Shown one piece after another: positions 8,456 through 16,224 of a DNA stretch of 64,000 nt. The stretch lies in the NCBI GenBank assembly GCA_023663185.1, contig JAMPHY010000001.1, forward strand, positions 42,590-106,589. Direction: 5' to 3'. The notes beneath the pieces were generated by a model. That model did not search any database. It had not been told where the DNA came from and saw only the letters and a list, made by a program, of their open reading frames with translations. The stretch's first letter is position 1; every line of letters begins with the position of its first letter. The stretch is from Clostridiales bacterium. GTDB lineage: Bacteria; Bacillota; Clostridia; Lachnospirales; Lachnospiraceae. Position numbers and translations under genes: made by a program.

Positions 8456-9340
8456 ATGAGTGTACCTATTATTCAGGAAACAGAAGTAAAAAGCGTCATA
8501 ACGAAGTCAAATCTTCCTGTCTGCGAATACTCCGTCAACACATATGTAGGCTGTCCACACGCCTGTAAATACTGCTATGCGTCATTTATGAAAAGATTTA
8601 CAGGACATACGGAGAAATGGGGGACTTTCTTAGATATAAAGTATTGGCAGGAAATCAGGAAACCGGAAAAATATAAGAATAAGGAACTGTTTATAGGCTC
8701 TGTTACAGACCCTTATAACCCGCTGGAAGAAAAGTACGGACGTACGCGGGCTTTGCTTGAGCAGTTAAAAGGCAGCGGCGCAATCCTAAGCATTGCGACA
8801 AAATCAGATTTGATTCTGCGGGACTTGGATTTAATAAAGACTTTTCCTAATGCGCGGGTTTCATGGTCCATCAACACGTTGGACGAAGATTTCCGCAAAG
8901 ATATGGATAACGCGGTTTCCATAGAGCGCAGGCTTGCCGCAATGGAGGCGTTTCATAAGGCGGGTGTGCGGACTACATGCTTTATCTCCCCGATATTTCC
9001 GGAGATTACGGATATAAAAGCGATTATTCATAAGGCAGAGCGGCATTGCAATTTAATCTGGCTTGAAAATCTTAATCTGCGGGGCGATTATAAAGCGGTA
9101 ATCATGGATTATATAAAGGAAAAATATCCCTCGCTTTATCCATTGTACCATGAAATATATGACTGCAAAGACAAAAGCTATTGGATATCGCTTGATAAGG
9201 ACCTGGAAACTTTTGCCGCCCAAAACGGACTTGATTATGTGACAAATGACGACAGTATGGCAAGGGACTTTAACGCCCCGCCTGTAATAGTCAACTATTT
9301 TTATCATGAGCAAATTAAAAAATCTGCACGAAAGAGGTGA
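8456..9340 (+). CDS. SPL-like radical SAM protein (rSAM mobile-pair protein B type)
   Basis: The protein has about 294 residues. CPHACKYCYASF near residue 35 is the Cx3CxxC motif that binds the [4Fe-4S] cluster and S-adenosylmethionine. The following GSVTDPYNPLEEKYGRTRALLE and STKSDLILRDLDL-type stretches are typical of the spore photoproduct lyase-like group. The whole sequence strongly resembles the protein called radical SAM mobile pair protein B in Firmicutes. It is predicted to do radical chemistry, perhaps on DNA, but the substrate is unknown. GGAGG at 8441-8445 serves either GTG 8453 or ATG 8456. It ends 5 bases before mutM. Confidence 0.85.
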   Translation: MSVPIIQETEVKSVITKSNLPVCEYSVNTYVGCPHACKYCYASFMKRFTGHTEKWGTFLDIKYWQEIRKPEKYKNKELFIGSVTDPYNPLEEKYGRTRALLEQLKGSGAILSIATKSDLILRDLDLIKTFPNARVSWSINTLDEDFRKDMDNAVSIERRLAAMEAFHKAGVRTTCFISPIFPEITDIKAIIHKAERHCNLIWLENLNLRGDYKAVIMDYIKEKYPSLYPLYHEIYDCKDKSYWISLDKDLETFAAQNGLDYVTNDDSMARDFNAPPVIVNYFYHEQIKKSARKR

Positions 9341-9345
9341 AAATC

Positions 9346-10173
9346 ATGCCGGAACTTCCGGAAGTCGAAACAGTAAAAAATGTAATTGAACCGCAGATAC
9401 GCGGACGTATCATTGAAAAAGCAGAAGTGAGGCGCAAGGAAGTCGTAGCCTATCCTGATGCAGATACATTCTGCCGCCGTCTCGAAGGACAGACTATTTC
9501 CCATATGACGCGCAGGGGAAAGTTTTTGACAATATGGTTAAACAGCAGCGACCGCATTATCCTGCACCTTAGAATGACAGGATGCCTGCTGCTTACCCCG
9601 CCGGATTATCCGGAAGAAAAGCATACGCATATCGTTTTGCGACTTAATTCTGATATGGAATTACGCTTCTTTGACACACGCCGTTTCGGACGCTTCTGGT
9701 TTATTGAAAGCGGCGGAACAGATACATACAGTGGAGTAGAAAAGCTGGGGCTAGAGCCGTTTGATGAAAAGCTTACCCCCGAATATTTGCTGGCTGGCTG
9801 CGGGAAGAGCAGGAGAGCTATAAAAGAATGCCTGTTAGACCAGAATATCGTCGCAGGAATAGGCAACATCTATTCTGATGAAATTTTATTTACCGCGGGG
9901 ATTTATCCGGCGCGTCCGGCAAATAGCTTGAAAAATGCAGAGTGGGAACGGCTTGCCTCCATTATTCCCCAAAGCCTCGCTTATTTTATCGAGAAAAATC
10001 AAATAGCTCCGGAAGAGTATTTACAAACTAAAGGACAGGACTATCGCAACACTCCGTTTCTACAGGTTTACGGACGCAGCGGCAAGCCCTGTCTTAAATG
10101 TGGCGAAACGCTTTGCCATACCGTAGTGGGCGGCAGAGGAAGCGTCTATTGCCCGAAATGCCAGAAGGAATAA
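9346..10173 (+). CDS. mutM: Formamidopyrimidine-DNA glycosylase
   Basis: The protein has 275 residues and removes oxidised purines such as 8-oxoguanine and formamidopyrimidines, then nicks the abasic strand by beta/delta elimination. The N-terminus MPELPEVE supplies the catalytic proline-2 and glutamate-3, which fixes the start at ATG 9346 and rules out the in-frame upstream ATG at 9337. The DNA-contact lysine lies in the middle, and the C-terminal zinc finger (CLKC...CPKC) is complete. It is the last gene of the run beginning at 3862, and a hairpin terminator overlaps its stop. Confidence 0.96.
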   Translation: MPELPEVETVKNVIEPQIRGRIIEKAEVRRKEVVAYPDADTFCRRLEGQTISHMTRRGKFLTIWLNSSDRIILHLRMTGCLLLTPPDYPEEKHTHIVLRLNSDMELRFFDTRRFGRFWFIESGGTDTYSGVEKLGLEPFDEKLTPEYLLAGCGKSRRAIKECLLDQNIVAGIGNIYSDEILFTAGIYPARPANSLKNAEWERLASIIPQSLAYFIEKNQIAPEEYLQTKGQDYRNTPFLQVYGRSGKPCLKCGETLCHTVVGGRGSVYCPKCQKE

Positions 10174-10200
10174 CGGCTGCCACGCGTTATTCCCTTTTAT
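10167..10200 (+). terminator. Terminator after mutM
   Basis: GGAATAACG (10167-10175) pairs with CGTTATTCC (10185-10193) and is followed by a short T-rich run. It overlaps the mutM stop and separates it from the convergent KDG kinase gene. Confidence 0.6.
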
Positions 10201-10208
10201 CCATATAG

Positions 10209-11297
10209 CTATCTTTTAATATCATAATTCATATTCATAAGGTTGCGGATGCTCTCTGCATCATCGGTTATGTTGGCGTCGCCGCGGATTGTATGTTTGA
10301 TTGCGCTGCTTGCCACCGCAAAATTAGCGATATCCATCGGCTTATAATTGTGCATGATTGCGTAGATGAGCCCGCTTGCAAAAGCGTCTCCGCCGCCTAC
10401 ACGGTCTAATATGTTGAAGGTGAACAGCTTGCTTTCAAATGTATGATTTTCATACCATAGAAAAGCCTTGAGGCTGTTTTCGCTGCCGCTGTGTGCATAA
10501 CGTACATGGCGGGCGATACATTTAATGTTGGGATACCTTGCTATAAATGCCTGAAAAACCTCGTCCTCCTGCTCATAACTTGGCTGCAGCGGAATACCGT
10601 CTTTAACATCGCCTTTGCTGTGGTCGTTTTCGTCCTTCCACAGATGGTACGGTTCTATTCCCAATAAAACATCGACATACGGCAGACATTCCGTACAGAA
10701 ATCCCTTGCCTCTTCCCATGTCCAGAGCTTGCTTCTGAAATTACCGTCGAAGCTTACCGTAATGCCTTTTTCCTTAGCAACTTTAAGACAGTCAAGTATC
10801 AACTTGCGGCAGTTTGGAGAAAGCGCCGGAGTAATGCCGCTTAAATGGAGCCATGTAAAGCCGTCTAAGAGTTCGTTCAAATCCACTGCGCTAAAATCAA
10901 ATTCCGTGATAGCGCTGTTTTTTCTGTCATAAATGACTTTACTTGCCCGGATTCCGTATCCGGTTTCCAGATAATAGCTTCCCAGACGGTGAGTGGGCGT
11001 CTGTTCGGGAGTACTTAAGATAACAGGGGTACAGTGTACGTCGTTGCTGCGCAGCATACGCACCGCGCTTTTTCCCAGACTGTTGTTTGGTACGACGCTG
11101 AAAAATGTACTATCAACGCCTAAGTTAGCCAATGCTAACGCTATGTTTGCCTCGCTGCCGCCGTAACTGGCTTCAAAACTCGACGCCATACGGATTTTTT
11201 CATAATTAGGGGGCGTTAAGCGAAGCATGATTTCACCTATGGTTATGAATTTATGAGTGCTGTCGCCGCCTGTTAATAATGGATTTGAATGCTGCAT
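10209..11297 (-). CDS. kdgK: 2-dehydro-3-deoxygluconokinase (PfkB family), copy 1
   Basis: The protein has 362 residues and phosphorylates KDG to KDPG using ATP. The PfkB signatures are present: YGGSEANIALALANLG near the N-terminus (substrate lid and GG motif) and DRVGGGDAFASG near the C-terminus (the Asp catalytic base and anion hole). GEIMLRLTPP at the start is characteristic of the KDG kinase branch. It stands alone on the minus strand with its own promoter (11365-11393), far from the second copy at 23129, which is coupled to the aldolase. A related ketose or ribose kinase activity cannot be excluded. Confidence 0.87.
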   Translation of the reverse strand: MQHSNPLLTGGDSTHKFITIGEIMLRLTPPNYEKIRMASSFEASYGGSEANIALALANLGVDSTFFSVVPNNSLGKSAVRMLRSNDVHCTPVILSTPEQTPTHRLGSYYLETGYGIRASKVIYDRKNSAITEFDFSAVDLNELLDGFTWLHLSGITPALSPNCRKLILDCLKVAKEKGITVSFDGNFRSKLWTWEEARDFCTECLPYVDVLLGIEPYHLWKDENDHSKGDVKDGIPLQPSYEQEDEVFQAFIARYPNIKCIARHVRYAHSGSENSLKAFLWYENHTFESKLFTFNILDRVGGGDAFASGLIYAIMHNYKPMDIANFAVASSAIKHTIRGDANITDDAESIRNLMNMNYDIKR

Positions 11298-11364
11298 ATG
11301 GTTTCTCCTTTCATGTGTGAGTCTATAATAGATAATCTGCTTGAAGCAAACTTTCTTAATTATA

Positions 11365-11393
11365 ATTTTATGCTACTTGGGAGAATATTTCAA
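11365..11393 (-). promoter_or_regulatory. Promoter of KDG kinase copy 1
   Basis: The minus strand has TTGAAA (11388-11393), a 17-base spacer and TAAAAT (11365-11370), placing transcription start about 60 bases before the gene. Confidence 0.55.
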
Positions 11394-11433
11394 TATAGTT
11401 TTGACTTATGGATAAAATTTCGTTAAAAAACAG

Positions 11434-11462
11434 TTGACAAACGATATTGAACTATTTAAAAT
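11434..11462 (+). promoter_or_regulatory. Promoter upstream of the Rpn-family gene
   Basis: TTGACA (11434-11439), a 17-base spacer and TAAAAT (11457-11462) lie on the plus strand. Confidence 0.6.
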
Positions 11463-11640
11463 ATAATTATCAGGAAAATTCTAATAAATGTGCGTTTGGT
11501 ACATTCTGACAGTTTCTGTCATATTTTCCGGAACAACCAATTAAATATGGCGGGAGCTGAGAATTGGCATAAAGGCGATATATGCGATTGCTACATGGCG
11601 CTACATTTCTTTGACTCCTGCCGGATAGGGAGGATTATAT

Positions 11641-12582
11641 ATGTTAAAGAAAAAAGCAGCCAAAAAATATGCAAATAAGGACGAGCGTCTTTTTACCAGT
11701 CCTGAGAAGTTTGTAAAGAGAGGATTAGGTTTTATAAGGCGTAGAAAAGTGCAGCGGACCATAAAGGACAGACTTTTCAGATTTTTGTTTGAAAAAGACA
11801 GAGAGGCGTTGCTCCAACTATATAATGCGCTTAATGGAACTGATTATCGAGATGCTTCCAGCCTTCAGGTTATGACCATAGAAAATGCGGTCTATGTATC
11901 CATGAAAAATGATATCGCATTTGTGATAGCGGGAACATTGAATATGTATGAACACCAAAGTACGTACAATCCCAATATGCCTGTGCGCATGTTGATATAT
12001 CTTGCTGTGGAGTATGAGAAACTCATAGAGCAGACGGAAGTAAGTTTATACGGGGCGAAGAAGCTTATGCTGCCAACGCCGCAGTGCGTAGTATTTTATA
12101 ATGGTGAGAAAGAAATACCTGAAGAACAAGTAATGTTTTTATCGGATCTATATGAAAATAAGGAAAGAAAAGCGGATTTGGAGCTCAGGGTAAGGCTTCT
12201 TAATATAAATCACGGTCATAACACGGAACTAATGAATAAGTGCCGCGTTCTTGATGAATATGCGAAGTTTGTGGATATAGCAAGGGCGTACATAGCAGAA
12301 GGAAGCGAGCGCAATGAAGCATTAAGCATGGCAATAGATTATTGTATAGACCATAATATTTTATCTGAATTTCTTAGAAAATATCGGGCGGAGGTTTTAG
12401 GCATGCTGTTGGAAGAGTTTGATGTAAAAAAATATGAGAAATCCTTAAAGGAAGAGGGCAGGGAAGAAATAAGCAGGCTGACAATATTTCTATTAGAACA
12501 AAATAGGATTGACGATTTGAGGCGTGCAGCCGTGGATAGAGATTACCGGAACGAATTGCTTAAAGAATTGGGTGATTATTAA
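11641..12582 (+). CDS. Rpn family recombination-promoting nuclease/putative transposase
   Basis: The protein has 313 residues. The segment from about residue 35 (TIKDRLFRFLFEKDREALL) to MYEHQSTYNPNMPVR matches the PD-(D/E)XK nuclease domain of the Rpn/YhgA group, with the D of NDIAFVI and the E of YEHQ as expected metal ligands. The C-terminal part is helical and charged, as in Lachnospiraceae relatives. Rpn proteins are DNA endonucleases that promote RecA-independent recombination and have been linked to phage defence; they are numerous and fast-evolving in this family. GGGAGG at 11627-11632 supports ATG 11641. A broken relative is at 21723-22300. Confidence 0.8.
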   Translation: MLKKKAAKKYANKDERLFTSPEKFVKRGLGFIRRRKVQRTIKDRLFRFLFEKDREALLQLYNALNGTDYRDASSLQVMTIENAVYVSMKNDIAFVIAGTLNMYEHQSTYNPNMPVRMLIYLAVEYEKLIEQTEVSLYGAKKLMLPTPQCVVFYNGEKEIPEEQVMFLSDLYENKERKADLELRVRLLNINHGHNTELMNKCRVLDEYAKFVDIARAYIAEGSERNEALSMAIDYCIDHNILSEFLRKYRAEVLGMLLEEFDVKKYEKSLKEEGREEISRLTIFLLEQNRIDDLRRAAVDRDYRNELLKELGDY

Positions 12583-12604
12583 AGCTTATACCTATGAGGT
12601 CAAA

Positions 12605-13288
12605 ATGATAAAAGCCATATATTTTGATTTGTTTTTTACCTTAATTATTCCTGAATACGATAAAGGATATAGTGAATTTGATATATTGAATTTATCCCTG
12701 CAAGAGTGGGAGAAATATGCAGAAGACGCCGACCTGTATCGTGAAAGGGCTTTAGGCTTAGTTAAGTCCGAAAGGGAAATTATTGAGAAGATTGCAGCGA
12801 AAATGCCATTTGATATAAATGATATTCAAAAAGAAAAAGTCATAATTGCCCGCGAAAAGCGAATGGAGACAGCGTTACAAAATGTTTCGGAAAATATAAC
12901 GGATATACTTAAAATATTAAAATCAAAAGGGCTTAAGCTTGGCTTAATAAGCAATGCGGACATTATTGATTGTAAGTATTGGGAAAAATCCGGTCTTGAC
13001 GCTTTTTTTGATAATGCGGTATTTTCATGTAATGTGGGACTTTTAAAACCGGATAAACGTATTTATGAACTTGCAATGCACAACTTAAATGTTTTACCGT
13101 CTGAGTGTTTATTTGTAGGCGATGGCGGTTCTAATGAGTTATACGGGGCAAAATCGGTCGGTATGAAAACGGTATTTACGGAAGCGCTTGAAATTAAAAG
13201 CGGTGAAAAAAGAAGCAGCATAATGGAGAATGCCGATTATTATATTAGGGATTTTGGTGAATTATTGTATTTGGAGGGCTTGACATGA
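12605..13288 (+). CDS. HAD superfamily hydrolase (haloacid dehalogenase-like)
   Basis: The protein has 227 residues. Motif I is FDLFFTL: the nucleophile Asp is present, but the usual second Asp of DxDxT is Phe, a pattern seen in dehalogenase-like members. Motif II (LISNAD), the lysine (KPDKRIY) and motif IV (FVGDGGSNE) are present, so it should still form an aspartyl intermediate. It is probably a small-molecule phosphatase or dehalogenase. I start at ATG 12605 because residues upstream of it are shared with the end of the Rpn gene and precede the fold. A degraded small frame overlaps its stop. Confidence 0.8.
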   Translation: MIKAIYFDLFFTLIIPEYDKGYSEFDILNLSLQEWEKYAEDADLYRERALGLVKSEREIIEKIAAKMPFDINDIQKEKVIIAREKRMETALQNVSENITDILKILKSKGLKLGLISNADIIDCKYWEKSGLDAFFDNAVFSCNVGLLKPDKRIYELAMHNLNVLPSECLFVGDGGSNELYGAKSVGMKTVFTEALEIKSGEKRSSIMENADYYIRDFGELLYLEGLT

Positions 13289-13442
13289 TAAAGATAAGCT
13301 AAAAAAAGTTTTTAGTGAATGGATTGATAATGGGCATAATAACTTTGATGATAAAAACACAATTATTTTATGTATTCAATTAACAAATGGTACTCTTTTC
13401 TCGCATGGAACCAGATATGACATAGATTTTACTGCCGATTGA
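13284..13442 (+). pseudogene. Open frame of about 51 codons lacking a start, probable frameshifted small gene
   Basis: Directly after the HAD gene an open frame reads KLKKVFSEWIDNG...ILCIQLTNGTLFSHG and ends at 13442. It has no start codon. An ATG at 13285, overlapping the HAD stop by ATGA in the usual operon manner, is in another frame and stops after five codons. Adjusting one base in the A-rich run would restore a normal small gene. I therefore read it as a frameshifted gene or a sequencing slip. I do not recognise the family. Confidence 0.4.
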
Positions 13443-13525
13443 TTTTAGCAGCGCCTAATTTATGCGAGGGATTAAAGAGGATAAAACAGACTTATATATA
13501 ATATACACAGATAGGAGATATGATT

Positions 13526-14242
13526 ATGGCAGATATCGAAAATGAATTAGTTGAGAACACACAAGTAGAAAACATTCAAGAGAACGATGAACAAACAGAG
13601 ACCATTCAGGAAGAAAATGTGCAGGAAACTGTTCAGGCAGAGAGTGTTCGAGAAACTGCAGTTCCAGCAGTAACCACGCAGACTGATAATACTCCAAAAG
13701 AAAAATTACATAATGAGGAAAATCCTAAAGAAAAGAAATCAAAGGAAAAAGAGCATAAAATCAAAATATGCAAAGAGATGGAGAGATATGGATATCTTTG
13801 TGACAAAATAGAGAATAAGGATTTTCGGCGCAGGATAAAATACAGTTTTGAGTATTATGTAAAGTGTGCAAATTTTTATAAATATATGGGAATGACGTTG
13901 TCAATTCTGGGGATAGTGCTGCCGGCTATTGCCACATTTTTGACGGTGTGCGGGGCATGGCCGCCGCTGATTGCTGCATTTACGACATTATCAACCATTG
14001 CATCAGGATTGTTTGCTTACCTTAAATGCACGGATAAGCAGGAAACCTATCGGACGGCGGTAGAAAATATGAAGGCGGAATTGATTGCATACATAACCAG
14101 ACAGGGAGACTATAAAGAAGGCAATATGACAGAAGGTTCAGATAAGGACACGTTGCTGTTTGTACGGCTGGAAAGTATTATTCAAAAGGGTTATGATAAA
14201 ATTACGGCATTGGAGAGAAGAAACGAGGGTACAGAAGAGTGA
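13526..14242 (+). CDS. SLATT/DUF4231-type two-transmembrane protein
   Basis: The protein has 238 residues. Residues 1-75 are a hydrophilic tail rich in Glu, Gln, Asn, Thr and Val, then Lys. The rest is a DUF4231/SLATT-like unit: a charged helix (MERYGYLCDKIENKDFRRRIKY), two transmembrane helices (near GMTLSILGIVLPAIATFL and AAFTTLSTIASGLFAYL) and a C-terminal helical segment with the KQETYRTAVENMKAEL stretch. SLATT proteins are predicted pore-forming effectors tied to nucleotide-signalling conflict systems, but here no cyclase or SLOG sensor is adjacent. ATG 13526 is preferred over ATG 13520 because AGGAG (13513-13517) is 8 bases away. Confidence 0.72.
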   Translation: MADIENELVENTQVENIQENDEQTETIQEENVQETVQAESVRETAVPAVTTQTDNTPKEKLHNEENPKEKKSKEKEHKIKICKEMERYGYLCDKIENKDFRRRIKYSFEYYVKCANFYKYMGMTLSILGIVLPAIATFLTVCGAWPPLIAAFTTLSTIASGLFAYLKCTDKQETYRTAVENMKAELIAYITRQGDYKEGNMTEGSDKDTLLFVRLESIIQKGYDKITALERRNEGTEE

Positions 14243-14255
14243 AAGCGCGCCGCTC

Positions 14256-15005
14256 TTATTCTTTAGCCTTTTCTTCAACATAGACCTTGTGGGCGTAGAC
14301 CAGCATGATTGCCGAAGCGGTAAGCAGATAGGCAAGCATCAGAAATACCGTAATAGTTGAATCAGTAAAAAGCGCCGTAATAATTGTCAGTACTCCGACC
14401 GTCATCAAGGCAATGGCTCCGAAACGGTTGCTTTTTCTCCATGTGGCGTCGTTATACATGCTCCATGAAACTCTGAATCCCACAAGGCTGTTTAGCTTTG
14501 CCTTAGGCATAAAGTTACCGAGAACAATAAACAATATGCCCGACAGAATGCAGGAGATGGCGCCTATATCCACGGCGGAATGGGAGGCGTTGGTTTTGGT
14601 TTCAATATAAGCGCCGTAAAGAATAAAGCACTGCATGACTCCGAACATAACCGCCATTGAAATTGCGACTATTTTCAGCAGTACGGCATTCGACTCTGCT
14701 TCGGCGCGTTCTTTATCAATCTCGGTTTTACGCGCTTTTTTCTCAAAATACAGAACCAACATATGCCAGAACAGAGTGAAAATAAGTATCAGAGCCGGAA
14801 AAATCAGGTTCTCATATTTTGAACCCCATCTGTCGATTTTCCCCGACATATCATAGTGCATGGGGACGGAGTCCGGCATATTCCTTAATATCAGCATAGT
14901 AATAATAAGCGGAATTATTGATATTATCCACATTGCTTTTTTAAGTTTCATATTTTTTTCCATGTTCACATTTTTTTCAGGTTTCATATCTTTCCCCAAT
15001 TTCAT
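14256..15005 (-). CDS. SdpI family integral membrane protein (DUF1648 plus SdpI domains)
   Basis: The protein has 249 residues and about six transmembrane helices. The N-terminal part (MPDSVPMHYDMSGKIDRWGS) is the DUF1648 signature and the second part (FMPKAKLNSLVGFRVSWSM) is the SdpI signature. In Bacillus subtilis, SdpI gives immunity to the SdpC toxin and sequesters the repressor SdpR at the membrane. The gene overlaps the upstream ArsR-type regulator by ATGA (15002-15005), the same arrangement as sdpRI. No sdpABC toxin genes are in the window, so this may be orphan immunity or an envelope-stress module. Confidence 0.87.
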   Translation of the reverse strand: MKLGKDMKPEKNVNMEKNMKLKKAMWIISIIPLIITMLILRNMPDSVPMHYDMSGKIDRWGSKYENLIFPALILIFTLFWHMLVLYFEKKARKTEIDKERAEAESNAVLLKIVAISMAVMFGVMQCFILYGAYIETKTNASHSAVDIGAISCILSGILFIVLGNFMPKAKLNSLVGFRVSWSMYNDATWRKSNRFGAIALMTVGVLTIITALFTDSTITVFLMLAYLLTASAIMLVYAHKVYVEEKAKE

Positions 15006-15316
15006 ATTTTTCCGGTTTCATACCTTTCTTCTGGCGCATGCTGCTTACTGCCCGCTGTTTTGCCAAACTGCTCAACCCATAAAATCAACTCGTCAAACAC
15101 TGTGGTATTGATTTCATAATAGATAAAATTCCCGCTTTTATATTCCATTATAAGATTTGCGCCTTTTAACAGCTTAAGATGGTAAGACAACGCCGCAGGA
15201 GTAACGCCTAACTTCTGCGAAATCTCTCCGGCGTTTAGCCTGCCGTCTCTTAGCATTACGAGAATATCTCGTCTTTGTTTGTCTGATAATACTTTAAAAA
15301 TATTAGTTTCGCTCAT
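15002..15316 (-). CDS. ArsR/SdpR family transcriptional repressor
   Basis: The protein has 104 residues and a winged helix: the LSDKQRRDILVMLRDG helix, then GEISQKLGVTPAALSYHLKLLKGANLI as the recognition helix and wing. It lacks the metal-binding cysteines of metal-sensing ArsR members, as SdpR does. I start at ATG 15316, where the fold begins, not at 15382. It is translationally coupled to the SdpI-like gene. Two near-identical palindromes flank its promoter (15391-15413 and 15458-15480) and are likely its own operators, giving autorepression relieved by the membrane partner. Confidence 0.85.
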   Translation of the reverse strand: MSETNIFKVLSDKQRRDILVMLRDGRLNAGEISQKLGVTPAALSYHLKLLKGANLIMEYKSGNFIYYEINTTVFDELILWVEQFGKTAGSKQHAPEERYETGKI

Positions 15317-15390
15317 TTTTCCACATTTTAATACGTCTGTTGTTCCCCGTATATAAGGGGTATAATAAAGAACTGTTGTCATTTTGTAAC

Positions 15391-15413
15391 TATTTAAAAA
15401 TAATTTTAAATAG
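15391..15413. promoter_or_regulatory. Operator-like palindrome 1 of the sdpRI-like pair
   Basis: The site is a 23-base near-palindrome built from ATTTAAAA and TTTTAAAT. It is almost identical to the second copy 67 bases away and lies just downstream of the transcription start. Confidence 0.6.
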
Positions 15414-15424
15414 AATATAATTTG

Positions 15425-15453
15425 ATTATAGGCAAAGAAATTGAAATTGTCAA
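15425..15453 (-). promoter_or_regulatory. Consensus promoter of the sdpRI-like pair
   Basis: The minus strand has perfect TTGACA (15448-15453), a 17-base spacer and perfect TATAAT (15425-15430). It is bracketed by the two palindromes, so a repressor bound at both could block polymerase. Confidence 0.8.
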
Positions 15454-15457
15454 TAGG

Positions 15458-15480
15458 TATTTAAAAATATTTTTAAATAG
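15458..15480. promoter_or_regulatory. Operator-like palindrome 2 of the sdpRI-like pair
   Basis: This second copy of the 23-base palindrome sits just upstream of the -35 box and differs from the first at one central position. Confidence 0.6.
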
Positions 15481-15485
15481 ATGTG

Positions 15486-16019
15486 CTAGTTCAGCAATTC
15501 ATTCACCTTTTTATTAAGCGCCGCCATAATCTCAATAACTTCGTTATCTCCGAACTGCCTGCATTTCTCAAACGCATAAAAACCGCCATAGATACTATAA
15601 GTAAGTGTGACATTGGCGATAACATTTTCTTTATACTCAGGGCGTATTTTAAATATGATTTCTTTCAGACTTTGTTCAATTCGGTATAACAATTGACTTG
15701 ACCTGCTTCCAGAGAAAAGCGTCTGAATCAGGCTTTCCTGCGAGATATAAGCATAAAATAATTCCCTGTTAAATTCTTCGGGCTTTGTAAAAATATCTTC
15801 GGGACGTTCCAGATTTGCAACAATTTCACTTGCAACCTTACTTTCCAAATATTCCGATAAATCATAAATATCAGAATAATGTGAGTAAAAAGTAGATTTG
15901 TTTATCATAGCTTTTTCGCACAATTCTTTAATGGTGATTTTTTCTATTTCTTTTTTGGCGCGTAGACTTAAAAATGCGTTAATAATGCTGTTTTGGGTTT
16001 TAATAATTCGCATATCCAT
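15486..16019 (-). CDS. TetR/AcrR family transcriptional regulator
   Basis: The protein has 177 residues. The N-terminal helix-turn-helix reads ITIKELCEKAMINKSTFYSHYSD, the standard TetR DNA-binding pattern with the StFY turn. The C-terminal ligand domain (about residues 70-177) has no recognisable signature. ATG 16019 gives the usual short lead-in; ATG 16031 is too close to its AAGGA. It is divergent from the branching enzyme gene, with a shared 205-base control region, so glgB may be a target. Confidence 0.85.
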   Translation of the reverse strand: MDMRIIKTQNSIINAFLSLRAKKEIEKITIKELCEKAMINKSTFYSHYSDIYDLSEYLESKVASEIVANLERPEDIFTKPEEFNRELFYAYISQESLIQTLFSGSRSSQLLYRIEQSLKEIIFKIRPEYKENVIANVTLTYSIYGGFYAFEKCRQFGDNEVIEIMAALNKKVNELLN

Positions 16020-16224
16020 CTTTATGAGCATGTCCTTTCAGTTTATAAATTTTCAGATAATTGCGAAACTCTGTTTCCATAATCACCTATATGAATTTTC
16101 CCGACAATCTCTCTCAAAAGTTGTTTATCCTACCCTGTCATATCATTGTCGGTGTGTTTCTAGCTTTTTATCAATTATAATCAAAAAAACAACTGGTGTC
16201 TATTATTTTGATAGGAGAAAAGAT

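Larger units (their letters stand above)
11298..11640. other. Divergent intergenic region with two promoters
   Basis: This 343-base stretch has no convincing gene. It contains the minus-strand promoter of the KDG kinase (11365-11393) and a plus-strand promoter (11434-11462) about 170 bases before the Rpn-family gene. The long plus-strand leader contains the short inverted repeat CTGACAG/CTGTCAT-like near 11506-11522, of unknown role. Confidence 0.5.

Noticed and set aside
11490..11678. 62-codon plus-strand frame before the Rpn gene
   Set aside because: It overlaps the Rpn start, has no ribosome binding site, and resembles no family.
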